Notes under the pieces: generated by a model | What the model saw: the letters and a program-made list of their open reading frames with translations, nothing else | What the model was told of the DNA's origin: nothing | Databases searched by the model: none | Shown: one piece after another, positions 25,915 through 38,930 of the stretch | Layout: the number at the start of each line of letters is the position of its first letter | How positions within the stretch are numbered: the stretch's first letter is position 1 | Made by a program: the position numbers and the translations under genes | Source of the DNA: Diphasiastrum complanatum | Lineage: Eukaryota > Streptophyta > Lycopodiopsida > Lycopodiales > Lycopodiaceae | Length of the DNA stretch: 64,000 nt | Reading direction: 5' to 3' | Assembly: GCA_029204225.1 (NCBI GenBank) | Contig: CM055097.1 | Location: 75,044,860-75,108,859, forward strand

Positions 25915-26627
25915 CTATAATGCAAGAATGAATGTTGATCCATCATTAAACATAAGGATAATAACTGAATCATGTTCTCTTAAAATGAATTTAAGAGAGT
26001 AAAGAATATTTTTGAGTTGAGTATGCCAAAAACTTGGCTCTACCTCCATGATCTTGATGATCTCTCCATGATTATGCCAATCCCTTGCCTTCAAGAACCT
26101 TTGATTACATAGAGCAACACCAAATGGATTGATGAATTCATGAGAGATGTCACTCTCCTCACCGTTCCTTCCGTTACCAATGAACTTGAGCCTTGATATC
26201 TCCATCTTGGACTTTGAAGGTCTCCTTGGAGTTCTCGGCCCTTCACTTTTTCCATGCACTTGACTCGGCTCCTCTCCATCAATGAGTTGAATAAGCTGCT
26301 GATTCAAAGGTGCTTCTTCAAGTTTGTTGGTCTCCCACTCATGAAAGATCACATTTCCACCATTGACAACTTCTTTGGTGGAAAACACGTAGATTCTACA
26401 ATCTCTACTTGAGCAAAACACTACCATTATTCCTATCATTGAAGTAGGATAATATTTGGTCCTTACATTGGACTGATCATGCACAAAGCATGTAGTCTCA
26501 AAGAATCTCAAGTACATTTCATTGAATGATGTTTTTTCTTTTATGACACCATTTTGCAAACTATCGCACAAATACTTATCCAATGAAATTGCTTTATGAA
26601 CAACAAATGTAGATTGGAAAGCATTCA
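25915..26627 (-). mobile_element. Copia fossil H, pol fragment
   Basis: A minus-strand open stretch of 237 codons. Its motif pattern ...FSTKEVVNGGNVIFHEWE resembles the copia integrase C-terminal signature (Y.P.TKKV..SRDV.F.E.W), with a Pro/Arg/Ser-rich linker after it. The fragment ends exactly where plus-strand LTR A begins. It is a broken remnant; gag and reverse transcriptase are not attached. Confidence 0.55.
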
Positions 26628-27155
26628 TGTTGAAGAAGTCTCAAACTTCAGGACCTTCAAAATGACACCAAAATCATGGTATTTGGACATATAGGCCAAA
26701 ATTGGCTATTTTAGACTACTAGTGCCCTAAAATCGGGTCCTAAGTTCTAGAGAGTGGAGAGAGAGTCATCTCTCTCACCTATATTAGGCTGAAATTCGTG
26801 GAGAACAGGTTGGAGAAACTTATTGTATTGTTGAGAGAGATCAATAGATCATTGTCACAGTTTCTTCTCCCATTGAGAGCATTGCTTTGTGTATTGTCTT
26901 CAAGCTTCTGTGTATGATCTTAAGAGGTTTCCAAAAGTGGTAGGCTGCTGTTGGGAGCCTTGTTTGCTACTATTTTTGGCTGCCATCAGTACCTATTATT
27001 AGGTTTTTTTGTTTCTTAAATGCTTTGTCAAGTTCATGTGTATCAAAGGTAGCATTAGGATGCTTTGCCATTTTTAGCTTTTGTAACTTGTTGTGCAAAG
27101 ATCTTAGCCAAGTATTTTGGGAGTTTGGATCCATTCAAGATCCACTTTTTTCACA
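26628..27155 (+). repeat. LTR A, plus-strand copy
   Basis: TGTTGAAGAAGTC...CTTTTTTCACA, 528 bp, collinear with the minus-strand LTR at 32628-33150. No primer site follows and no target duplication is visible, so it is neither a clean solo LTR nor a 5' LTR. It sits in inverted orientation to the gag of its own family. Confidence 0.8.
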
Positions 27156-30100
27156 TTTTTCAAGAATAAATATACATATATAGGCTTTTTAGGATGCTCA
27201 TTACCAAATGATTTGAACCTGAGTATTGAAATCCAACATGAAGTGACTTGTCTCCTATTTTAAGATTGCTGATGTTTAGTACTTTTTTATCTAGATATGA
27301 CAAGATAATGATAGAAGAGGAGGAGGAACAATGATCATCATGATCCGAGTTACCACCTTTGGACCATTTCCCTTTGCCTTTACCTTTGACTTTGACTTTG
27401 CCTTTTGTGAAGAAAGCCTCTTCACCTCCATCTTGCAAGGATGCACAATCAAGCTTTGATTGCAACCTATGTTCTTCAGCCAATAAGATTTCTTACAAGT
27501 CACCCACACTTGGCAAGACTCTTTGAATGGCAAAACTTTGCACAAGGTTAGCATGTTCATCTAGCAAACCATTCAACATAACTGTTAGGGCCATTTTCGG
27601 CAGGGGGTTGGTCCAGCGAAAACGTCCTAAAAGAGTCAAGGGCCCCCACCTCTAATGGAGGTTCGGCCCTACGTGAGCAACAGAGGGTTTGCCACTTCCA
27701 ACCCTGATGGCCTTCTCTATGGCCCCGTGCTCCTCAACCGATGAGAGTTTTCCAGGCTCTCAAAGATACGGTTGCAAGGAGGGGGTGCTAATACTTTTGG
27801 CTGCAATGATTCACTAGCTTTCTAGGGTCACGGTTCCGTAAAACTTTTGATCACTAATTCGTGTTAGGATTTTGCTAATATCCCTTTCTCCATTGAATTC
27901 AGTTTATAGTTAGTAAAAATCTTACATGGGCTAGAAACCGATTTACTGTCTATGATGTGCTCATGGGGTGCAAGTTATACGCACCGCTTTGTCTGCTAAG
28001 CGACGATATTTTCGCCGATTGTCAGGTCTAGGTATTTCGCTAGAGAGTACCGACGACGGGTGTGACTAGTGTGACGCTTAACCAAGGCGGTGTATTTCAA
28101 CCGCGGATGGTGGACGGCCCGCTCTGGTGTTTCACAGAGGTCGGGGCCAATTAATACGCTTCATAATGGAAAACAAACGATTCCAACTTGACGATTTCCA
28201 CAATTTATTAATCATGCCGTATGTCAACTAGTTTATAGACTGGCCAACAACCACATGCAGTTACTATGAAGGAAAACCAGGCTCCACTACTAGCAATGTA
28301 TGATCTACTAGTAGAACATTGGTTTAACTTTAAAATGAAGAAGCGATTACATGGTAAGTACAATTCAACTCATGAACCGGTTGTCCCCTCTTTCCTAACG
28401 GAAAACAATTCCATTGTCAGTCTAGTTCAAATCATTTAAAAATAGCAATTACGGCGTAAATACTGATATCCTAGATGACGCATGGAGTAAATGGAAAACC
28501 TCAATAGCTACTTACCCTATCCGGCCAAAATCAGAAACAATTTCATCATGTCAAAACAATAGCAAGTACGTAATCTTTGGAGTGCATGGTTCCTGAAACA
28601 CTACACACCGGCATACTACCATTCTGGTTCTAAAATTTTTTGTACCATTCACTACAGTGCACAATCGACCCGTTATTCACTCATTTGAACGAGTGTAACC
28701 ACAAAATGCAAACGCATCCAAACTCAAATTTATATGACCTTGTTACTAAACAGATGTAAGCGGTCTATAAAACCCTCCTTGCTTCACAAAAATGCTATAT
28801 AAAAACCTTATTCACATGTAGCTGACTATAGCAATAACCTCACATTGCATTCCGATTTAACTTAAAAAACTTACAACCAGAACTTCATGAAACTTACTTG
28901 CTTCCCAACAAAAACGCTTCTAACGATTTAGTTGGAAATGTGGAAAAACCCTACTATCACACACCATAGCATGTTCATGACAAAACATACTACTTATGTT
29001 TATTGGTACAAATAGAGTTTGAAAAATCAGAACATACCTCAATGCGTAATTAGGTAGCCGGTTCGTGGAAACTCTAGTCATGAACCTTGTAGCAAAAATC
29101 AAAGCCATGCATGTTGACGCAGTTTTATCCACTTTACGAGTGTCCGATCGAATTGGTCTAAAAAGAGAAAATGAAGAAAATGAAACTTTCTGAAATATGA
29201 ATGGTGCGATTGACATGTTAACGGTTCAGTTGAGAGAAAACTGAACCGAAAGTCTGTAAAAAAAAAAAAAAAGGCCAGAAAGATACAATGGCTAAAAAAA
29301 TCAGCAAGCCATCACTCACACCAAGCCCTCAAGCAAACCATCCCACTCATTCAAGATATAAGCCTACTAGTATGACAATGGACTACAACCAACCAACCAA
29401 CCAACCCTCACCATGAAATCACTCTCAACAAAAGCAATTTTCTCAACACATTACTCTAATGTTGAAGCACAACCCACTTTTCCCATCAACAAGCATAGAT
29501 TCAATCCCAAGGAGTGCAAACAAAAACTCCATCAACCCAATCAAGCCTCCAACAATCAATCAACTAATTGGAGGGAAAAACACCACTCTCAAACCAAACC
29601 ACGAGCACCCAACCTATCCTTTGTTATCAACTACAAGTGAGTCTACTCTCAATCCACTAACAAGCATTCAACTCCAAACATCCATCACTCCACAAGCAAC
29701 TATGCAAGACAATACTTGTACCAATGCATAAGTATACTATAAGGCAAAAATCACATTTAACCATCCATCAAACCAAACTTACAAGGAATCAAACCTACTC
29801 ATCAACAAAGATCTCTCAAGCAAGCACCCATCTTCCCAAAAACTTTCAACTCTAAAAAACCCTCAACCAACATCACATCAAACCATCACATCATCATCTA
29901 ACTCACCCAACTATCATCCAACTATCAATCAACTATATCTTAACACAAAGAGTGGCTTCCTTATATAGTAAATCCCAAGATTCCCCCTTCAAAATGAGGC
30001 TTTGCCAATTTTCATGCCCTTCAAGCCCTCTTTGCCATTTGTCCCCAACCCATTTGATAGTATACCTAGTGGCCTCCATAAGGGAGTGAGGGAGTGGTGC

Positions 30101-33100
30101 ATTCAAGGCTCTCTTCCAAAACTAGCCAATATGCCATTTTTGTCAAAGGCTAGGGAGGCCATTCAAGTTTCCCCTTTTGTACACCCTAGAAGCCCAAAAT
30201 GTCAATGGCTAGTGGGTGTACCTCCCAAATTTTTTAGTCTCCAAGGTGTTTTGGCATTTAATATCCAAATTTTGGGTGAGGCCCTTTTTCAACCCCCTAT
30301 TTTTAGTAGGCGGCCTTCATTTTTTCTTTGGGTACCTTCGTTTTTGGCCTTTCTTCGATTTTTCAAGGGCCGTGCACCTACTACTCATTTGTTTGGATTT
30401 TTGGCCTGTTGGATAACCACTTGGCCCGCACATTTCGTTAATTGCCCGTAAATTGCCCAAACTTTGCCGTTAGGGCTTATGTGACTCCTTGACACTGAAT
30501 CCATATTTTTCGGTCTCGTTTTTACCCGAAACTTTTCTTTCTCGGTTTTTTTTTGTTGTGGTTGACTTTTTCGGCATTCATGACTAGGGCTCCCATGACA
30601 ACATAGTTTCCCTGAAAAATACACTGAGTGATCATATATTAGTAAAAATGGACTCAGTACATGGTGAGATTTTAGCACGGTCATACCGGCTATTTTTTTT
30701 ACAACTGGCCATTTTTTTGAAAAGCCGTAAAATATTTACCGGCCATTTCTAAGGCCGCAAAATTTGCTCTAGCCTCATTTAGAGTGGGCTGGGACCCAAT
30801 TCTAGGTGGACCGACACTTTTGGCTTGGTCTTACAAAACTTGACAACAAAATATTTTTGACGATTTTTTCGAAAGTCAGTTTCTTACTTTTAAACTATGT
30901 CTAGCTACTTTAAGGCGGGCTTGGACCCAGACCTAAGGCAAATTTGTGCCGATTTTTCTCTAATCACCGGACTTTACATGCCGGTTTTTTCAATTATTGC
31001 AAACTTAAACTTCAATATTAGCCTGATTTTCCGTGCGGAAATATCGGCTAACAATAACCTGGACTATTTCACCATCTTTTATGCTTTCATCGATGTATGC
31101 CAGATCATCACTTAACCCTCAAGACAAATGCGTGAGCACTTTCTCCCTCTCTTTGTCTGCTAGAAAATATTTGCCTCCTTAGGGTCAATACCCTAGATGT
31201 GGACTTTGATTCAAAGAGCTTCTTCAAGGCATTCCATGCCTCACTCGCACTTTGACTTTTACCAACTTCCTTGAGAAGTTCATTGATAACATTCATTTTA
31301 ATGATATGAAGAGCCCTTTTAACCTTCTTATCAAACCTTTGTTGCTCTTGAATTGTGGGTAGTCTCTCTTCAGTTCCTGCAATTGTGTCCATGAGTTCAT
31401 TCAACTCAAGTAAGGATTCTATCCTCACTTTCCAGGTAGAGTAGTTTGATGAACTCAACCTGTCATTAGTTTCTAACATGATCCCACCATTGGAAGCCAT
31501 GAATATAATGATTGTTCAACTTTCAGGCTCTGTCCTAATGTACCTATCACTCACTTTTTTCTCAACAAATGATGGATAAGTAGACCTCAGAAGATCTAGG
31601 ACCCTAGTAAAACACTTCTATCTTGAACCTGACTGGTTTCCAAGCATAGGAAGGAAGATTGAAACACATGCAACACTTTGCACACACTAAGAATGGATTA
31701 CAAACTCAAACCAACCTGAACACACTCTTCCTTAAGCTCTCAAACTTTCCAGCAAGTGACAAATCAAGTTATGGTGTGAAGAGTTACTTGCATTCTTAGA
31801 AAATACAAAAGACTAGGCTGCCAAGAATACCTAGAATTGAACAAACTTGATCAACATATGATCAACACACTAAGATATTGATTCAACCTGTAAAACCACA
31901 TGTAAACCACACTTCTATAAGTTTATAAACTCCAGCAAATGATAAATACAAGCTTTAGAGGTAAATGAAAGAGCACACTTAGTGAATCACAAGACTAGCT
32001 TCACTAGCTTGTTAAATCTTGGTGTTTAGATGTAGATCTAAGATCACTTCACATGAGAATGTTCCTCAACCTGTTAAGAACCTGAAAACACATTTGTATA
32101 ATGGTTAAAACCTTCCAGCAAATTACATAAGGAGAGTTACTTACATGCTCAACAAAGTACACCAAAATTTATGCAAAAGATTGTTGACAATCTGTTCACC
32201 CAAAAGAGGATCTTTCATCCAAGTGGGAGCTTTGCTCAGCCTTTTGGAGAATTACAAAATCACTCAAAGAGTATTTGTCATCCACTTAAGGAGAAGGTTC
32301 ATCCACTTAAGGAGAGTGTTCATCCACAGAAGTGGAGACTGTCAACAATAGATTGAACAGAACATTGTTAGTATTGAATATGCACAAGCCTCACAATCAA
32401 CAAATGATTGGGTGTTATGATCTGATCCAAAATAGCTTCTTCTCAGCCTATGATCATCAATAGACCTAAAATATGCTTTTGACCCACAAGTTCAACTCAA
32501 CAAACAAAGGTTAGTAAGATTTGATCAACAATGCAATGCATAATCATGCTAGAACTTGATCAAACATCCAAATATCACCATAAATGGAAACCTTACTAAA
32601 AATAGTATCCAACTAGTTCTGATACCATGTGAAAAAAGTGGATCTTGGATCCAAGATCCCAAAATACTTGGCTAAGATCTTTGCACAACAAGCTACAAAA
32701 GCTAGAAATGGCAAAGCATCCTAATGCTACCTTTGATACACATGAACTTGACAAAGCATTCAAGAGACAAAAGAAACTAATAATAGGTACTGATGGCAGC
32801 CAAAAATAGCAGCAAACAAGGCTCCCAACAGCAACCTACCACTTTTGAAAACCTCTTAAGATCATACACAAAAACTTGAAGACAATACACAAAGCAATGC
32901 TCTCAATGGGGGAAGAAACTGTGACAATGATCTATTGATCTCTCTCAACAATATGATAAGTTTCTCCAGCCTGTTCTCCACGAATTTCAGCCTAATACAG
33001 GCGAGAGAGATGACTCTCTCTCCTCTCTCTAGAACTTAGGATCAATTTTAGGACAGTAGTAGCCTAAAATTGCCAATTTTGGCCTATATGTCCAAATAAC

Positions 33101-33150
33101 ATGATTTTGATGTCATTTTGAAGGTCTTGAAGTTTGAGACTTCTTCAACA
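27156..33150 (-). mobile_element. Copia fossil A (gag end to 5' LTR), with a nested insertion
   Basis: Minus strand, from right to left: 5' LTR 33150-32628 (523 bp, ends ..TTTTTTCACA), initiator-Met primer site TGGTATCAG (32619-32627), leader, then gag from about 31500. Gag shows the copia UBN2-type pattern (SSNYSTWKVRIESLL, SEAWNALKKLFESKS) and resumes at 27577-27160 beyond the insertion at 27583-31053. Only LTR, leader and gag remain; it is broken, with a handful of disruptions besides the nested insertion. Confidence 0.8.
27583..31053. mobile_element. 3.47-kb insertion in copia gag, probable giant solo LTR
   Basis: It begins TGTTAGGGCC and ends GGCTAACA, with the 5-bp duplication ATAAC at 27578-27582 and 31054-31058. 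It lies inside the gag of copia fossil A. There is no primer site, no direct terminal repeat and no recognised coding domain, although a plus-strand open stretch of 149 codons lies at 30002-30451 and a Pro/Gln/Thr-rich CA-biased stretch at about 29280-29950. TG..CA ends with a 5-bp duplication point to an LTR retroelement, and the lack of an interior points to a solo LTR. The right end carries several GGCCATTT/GCCGATTT words, which leaves a DNA transposon as a weaker alternative. Confidence 0.7.
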
Positions 33151-33539
33151 TGAAAAATATACTAAAATAAAAGTATCTAGGCCTCTTTCACATGTGTGAA
33201 AAGTTAGATCCAAAACTATGTACAAAAATTGCCAATTTAGGCCTCAAACTAGCTAGGAAATGTTGACAATTTTCACAGAAAACACAAGAAAATTATGAAG
33301 GCTCGAATTTCCAGCAAAGGTCTTACAGCTCATTTTTCGAACCAATGTCATTCTTGTCAAAGAGAGATTTTTCGGACCTGCTTGGTTCGGATTGGTTCGA
33401 TTTTTTTTGAGCACCTTTGAACCTGTTCGGTTCGGATCTATTCTAAGTTTTTCGAGCCTATGTATATTTTCGAACTAGTGTATATATTCCGAACCTTTGT
33501 GAAATTCCGACCCTTTGTACTGTCAACTAGGAAATCCAA
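33151..33539. other. Unassigned stretch between two copia fossils
   Basis: It holds TTCACATGTGTGAA (33187-33200) and several GGTTCG/CGAACC words (33336-33500). No gene. Confidence 0.4.
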
Positions 33540-34969
33540 CCCACGTCGCGACATTGACAGTCTGCTTACCTCTGTACATAACTCTTTGGCAATGATTCCC
33601 AAATCAATCATATCCGAGCTGCATAGACTGCCAAGGATGCTTGGGACATCCCAGCTACACTCTATGACATCAAAGCTATCACATCTAAACTATATCTGAG
33701 GAAGACATTCTTCACAACATTGAAGATTCAGATGCAGTAATGACCCTTCTATCAAGTCTTCCTGATGCCTATGAAACATGGGTCATGGCCATTTCGACCC
33801 AGCATCAACAAACTTTACCCAAAGTTATGTCTATGTTGTTACAAGAGGAGATCAGAAGAAATATTTTCTCCTCAGGCTCAGGATCTGATTTTCAAGCTCT
33901 TTACACAAAGAGAAATCAAAAGTTCAAGTCAAAGAAATCCACAAAATCTAATTATTCAGGGAAAAGAGCAACATGCAGCCAGGATCAAATTTTGGCTCAA
34001 GGTTGAATTCTGGCCCAGAGTCGAATTTTTTATCATCCCAACCTATGTAGAAAGTCTTCTACAAATACTGTAAGAGGACTAGTTATCTCATCAAGGGCGG
34101 TAGGAACACTCAAGTACAACAATGAAAAGAAGAAGCAATCCCAACAACAAGCAAATGTTATCTCAACCAATCACTCGATCCAACATGAAGAGCAGGATGA
34201 AGCTGCCTTTATGACCAGGGTAAAATTTTTTCAAGATATCGATTCCTGGTGCCTGGACTCTAGAGCAACTCAGCACATGATCTATCATTAGGGCTGGTTA
34301 AAAAATTACAAACCTTTTACCCATTCTAGAGTTGTACAACTTGGTGACAACTCAACTCATTTCATTGCCTTACAAAAAATCAGCTTTCTATAAGCAGAAT
34401 CATTGATTATGGTCAAAGGGTCGAGTTCAATACTGAGGGCTGCACCATTCTTGACAAGACTAGGAAAGTCCTAGCGTTTTGTAGAAGATGTGGCTACCTT
34501 TACAAATTGAGTCACTATTTTTCTACAAATAGTCAAGCTCTGATTTCTACTTCTAAATCAAATCATATGTTGTGGCATTTCAGACTAGGCCATTTAAATT
34601 TGAAAAATATTCAACAAATGTCAAATCAGAACTTAGTGCAAGATCTTTCTTCTATTAGCAAATTTGATTCACAATGTGAAAGCTGTATTATCAGCAAGCA
34701 TGCTAGAAGTCCATTTAGCTCAGATTTAGTTCACACGTCTAAATATTTGCTAGACCTTGTACATAGTGACCTTTGTGGCTCAATGCAGACTCCTTCCACA
34801 TTGGGAGCTCTTTATTTTTTGACTTTTATTGATGAATTTTCTAGGAGAACTGCTACTTATTTTTTGAAGAATAAATTTGAGACTTTCAAATTCTTCAAGC
34901 AGTTCAAGACATCTGCAGAAAATCAGACCTAGAGAACAATCAAAGCCATATGTTTGGATGGAGGCAGAG
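33540..34969 (+). mobile_element. Copia fossil (gag to integrase fragment)
   Basis: Plus-strand copia pieces in the expected order: UBN2-type gag (MTLLSSLPDAYETWVMAIST), a protease-like CLDSRATQHMI site, then the GAG-pre-integrase and zinc-binding region (LWHFRLGHLNLKNIQQM, CESCIISKHA) and the start of the integrase core (LVHSDLCG). It is cut at 34969 where the LTR of gypsy I begins. There are several disruptions. It is a different lineage from copia A and B, judging by sequence. Confidence 0.75.
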
Positions 34970-37900
34970 TGTTATGTCTATGACCAGTACATAGGTGCAG
35001 TATACTCCTAGTCTTGGATACACCAATAAAACAAGCTGCTAGTTATGCCACGTCATACTAGACGTGACCCGAAAGTAACTAATATCCTTGTGAGGCCCAA
35101 AACACACTAAATGGAGTTTAGACAAGGTATGAGACAGTGTATGCTTGTGTTAGAGTTATCAAAAGAAAAATTCTATGAATAGTTGGTCCATGGATAGGAC
35201 TCTATTCCAGGTGAATCTATGTATAGAGAACTTAGGACTATGCATGGCTAAGTGCCCAGGATGTTTTTGGCTCTATATAATAGGTCCAAACTCGCCCTAC
35301 TCCTCATCATGGTTCTTGATTCATTGCCAGACTCTCATTCTACATTCATGCTTCTTGTTCCTTGGCTTGGGGGTGAGGTGTCTAGAGATTGATTGGATGC
35401 TTCTACTTGGTTGGGTGGTTTTTCCATAGTGTATTATCCTTTGTGTTTGGGATTTGTAGGCAGGATCTAAGGAGCTTCCCTTATAGTGGTATCAGAGCAA
35501 GGCTTACAAGTTTGGAGAGGTGGTGCTTTTCATTGGAGCTTGGTGGAATTCAACTAGTATTCTCATCCAAGGAGGGGAGCAAGGTTGCATGTTGGTGGAT
35601 CTTCCCAATTTCAATTTGCATGTTCCATATCTCTCTCAAATTCATTATGGTTTATGGAGAATTGTGCTAGAAAATCGATTTTGGTGTCTTTTTTGGAGTT
35701 TTAGCATGTGTAGCTCAAAACTAGCTAAGGATCTGAAATTTTCAGCAAGTTAATACACTTTGAAGTAGTTGAAATTCAGTTTTGCATGTTGGATCTTTCC
35801 ATGTATTTGGATTCTAGGCTCTTTAGTGGCCAAATTTGGCTTGTTTTCCATGATTTTGGCACAAAATTGAGGGTAGAATTCAAAATCCAGCAAGTTCAGA
35901 TCAATTGATTGGTTGTAACTCTATATATTGGATTGCTTGTGGATTTGGAAAATGTTCTTTCCATTAAATTCCAATTGGGCATGGTGAAAAAACCTAGAAA
36001 GGGCTAAAATTCATGATTTTTGCTTGTTTTTTTTTCATAAAATTGGATGGTAGGAGGTTGTTGAACATCAATTGAAGTAGAAAAAAGATGAATCATAGTC
36101 TTTTGAAGCTGTCCTAGAAGATAGAGCCAAGAATTCCAGCATTTGGATTTGTAGGAAGTCAAAAATTGATAAAAATTGACCAATTTTGGTGAATTTTGGG
36201 GGATGGATTTCTCTAAATCCATAAGGGAATCATTCTGGATTTTTTCCAGCATGATTTGTGCTCCTTTTTAACTTCCCAGCAAGCTATCAGACTTGTAAAT
36301 TGATGGGTAGAGACTTATGTTTCAATTCCATCAAGTTTGTAGCAATTTTAACTTCTAGAAATCAAGAATTCATGGTTCTCAGCCCATACTACTTCATAGG
36401 ATCTGTATGAAGGCTTCATGGAACTCTTTGAGACCATATAAGACTGTTTGAATCATCACTTTTAGGCTTGGTTGAGTGTTTGTAAGTTTTTGAGATGTTT
36501 GGCCTTGAAAAAGTGTGCCCTCCTATAGCTTATTTGGCTATTCTAAACTCACACATGTGAATCCTAGGTGGCAGCTGATGTGACAAGTGTCTTGTTCACT
36601 AGATCTCCCTCTGTACTGAGCTTTACAGCATCCAATTTGGTGTCTTGTAGCCAAATATATGATCATCTGAAGTTTTGTAATTTTGTGAGCAAAATTGGTA
36701 AAATTTCCAATTATTCTAATTGCATGCATGACAATTTCCTATTTTGAGGTACTGTGCTTGCATGGAATATCTGCATGTGGATTCTTAGAGTGATTCTGAC
36801 ATGCATGAGTAGTTTGGGTCTGTTTTGAGTGGTCATACGCATGTACTCTGACTGTTAGATACAAAACTGAATTTTATAGCTGACAATTTTCATAGAACTG
36901 GATTTTTACATAAAATTTCATAATGTAAAAATTACATTAATGTCGCATGTCTTGCATGCCTGAGAGACATTAATAGAGTAAAATTAAGAATTGAACAGTG
37001 AATTTAATTTTAGATTTCAATTGCTTAATAACTGACTGTGGTCTTTTATGAATTTTTAGAAAACGTAAAAATTAAAAAAAAAAGTGCAAAAATTCAAATT
37101 TTTTAGTTTTTTTAAGTTTTTTGTAATATTTATATAATTGACTAAGAATAGTGATTTGACCATGCTGGAATCAATTTCAGTCAGTTTTTGGTCAACAGTA
37201 CTTTACTATGAGTTAATTTGATATTAACTAAATTTAGTAATTTTCAGGATGGATATATCGAGATGGCCTTCAAATCAAGCTGCAAATTCTGGTGTGCCAT
37301 CTTATATGGTGATTTGTCAGTAGTTGAGTACGACACTCAATGATATAAATAATCATAATCAGATGAGAGATCAGCAAATGGAAGTTCTGTTGAATCAAGT
37401 CAAATTGATGTCTTCACCCAATCTCGATTTTCAACCGGAGGTTTATGCGGGTGAGAAGAAGGAGAAGAAACTTGAGGTCATCGAGGACTATCTAGCCAAG
37501 TGGAGTAGTTACTTCAATTTGCACGGTGTTCCTAATGAGAAAAAAATTGAAAGTGTCGTGTTGTTCTTACGCGGTAAAGCGTCATCGTGGTGGCGAGATT
37601 TATTGGTAAAAAGCCAATTACTTGGGAGGCGTTTGCGGTAGTTTTCAAGAAAGCTTTCGTAGTTGTTGATGACGTGGACTACTACCTGAAGTTCGTGAAC
37701 TGCAGGATGGGTACAAAGAGTTTAGACTCTTATATCCAGATTTTCATGGACCTATGGAATAGGGTTCCATCATTCGATGCGAAGTTGGCACTTTGGCGAG
37801 TTGTCCTAGGTTTGCCAACCGACTATCAGAATGAATGTAAGCGAAATGTGCTTCAAAGCCTCGAGGATGCATTTCGGATTGCGAAAGCATATGATTCCAC

Positions 37901-38930
37901 AGTGGTGACATCCAGGAAGCAGTTTGCACAAATTCCAACCACTTTGAAAACCAAGAAGGGTAAGAAGCGCGGTCCAGACCAAGCAAAATATTTTGACGAA
38001 TTAGATCAAGCAGCATCAGAACCCAGGAAGCCGAAGAGAAAGAGATTCAAGAAATATATGTCGCGGGAAAAGGCTAAGAGAGAGAATTTATGTTAAGAAG
38101 CCTGGACATATGATGAAATTTTGTCCAAAAAAGAAGAAAGTGTCTGCTCACATGATTGAAAACCCAGGGCAATGGTAAGATTGAAAATTAACCTGACTGA
38201 TTGTGAGTGTGAATGTTCTTTTAGTACTACTTCTTTCTTGCCTAATGAACTATTCCGTTTAATTAGCAAAGTTAAAGATCAAGAAGTGAGTATTTTATTG
38301 GACAGTGGTTCAACTCATAATTTTATAATTCTCGTCTTGTGCTTCTCATCTTGGAAACTGAAGCCAACATTCATAGATATAAAGTTTATCTAGCTTCAGG
38401 AGCAGAGTTGAAGACTTGGAACGTAAAATTCCCGAAGCTCCTAGTTTTGATACAAGGACACATGGAACTAGTTAATTTTCATGTTTTAGATCTAGCTCGT
38501 ACTGATTTAATCTTAGGTTACGAATGGTTATTTAGTAAATTTCCTTCTCTGTTGATTGGTTGTTCTCACTTTCAAGGAGGGTGATAAGGTACTTACATTA
38601 TTTGGCAGTAATTTTGTACGTCCGTTGGATCCAATTTCTACAGTTAATCAAATGGAAACATTGGATTATTCTGAGTATGAAGTTTTTTCAATTTATGTTA
38701 TTCCAGTTGTGGATGTTCCTGAAATGAATCTAAATAGTTGTGAATTCTCAACAATTCTTAACTCAATAAATTTAGATCATGAACAAGCAGTGAAAAAATA
38801 GATCACAAATGAATTTAGGGATGTTTTTTCATCTGAATTACCTCATGATTTACCACTGTCTAGGTTAGTACACCACATGATTGAGTTAATTCCAAGAAGT
38901 GAAAAAACCTATAAGGTTGTCTAGAGACAG
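34970..38930 (+). mobile_element. Gypsy fossil I, 5' half
   Basis: LTR about 34970-35486 (TGTTATGTC start, TATATAATAGG TATA-like box), primer site TGGTATCAGAGC at 35487-35498, a 1.8-kb AT-rich leader, then gag from 37324 with the Ty3-type pattern (VVLFLRGKASSWWRDL) and a basic tail. The protease has the ILLDSGSTHNFI active site, and the first part of reverse transcriptase follows (FRDVFSSELPHDLPLSRLVHH). It stops at 38930, where an inverted copy begins. It is broken in a few places and lacks the catalytic reverse transcriptase, RNase H and integrase. Confidence 0.8.

Noticed and set aside
25915-26627. Host protein gene of 237 codons
   Set aside because: The motif pattern resembles a copia integrase tail and linker, and it lies between copia LTR sequences.
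30002-30451. Host gene of 149 codons
   Set aside because: Biased composition (Pro, Phe), no family motif, and it lies wholly inside a transposed segment.
27583-31053. CACTA-type DNA transposon, suggested by repeated subterminal words
   Set aside because: The ends are TGTTAG/CTAACA, not CACTA, and the duplication is 5 bp, not 3; an LTR origin fits better.
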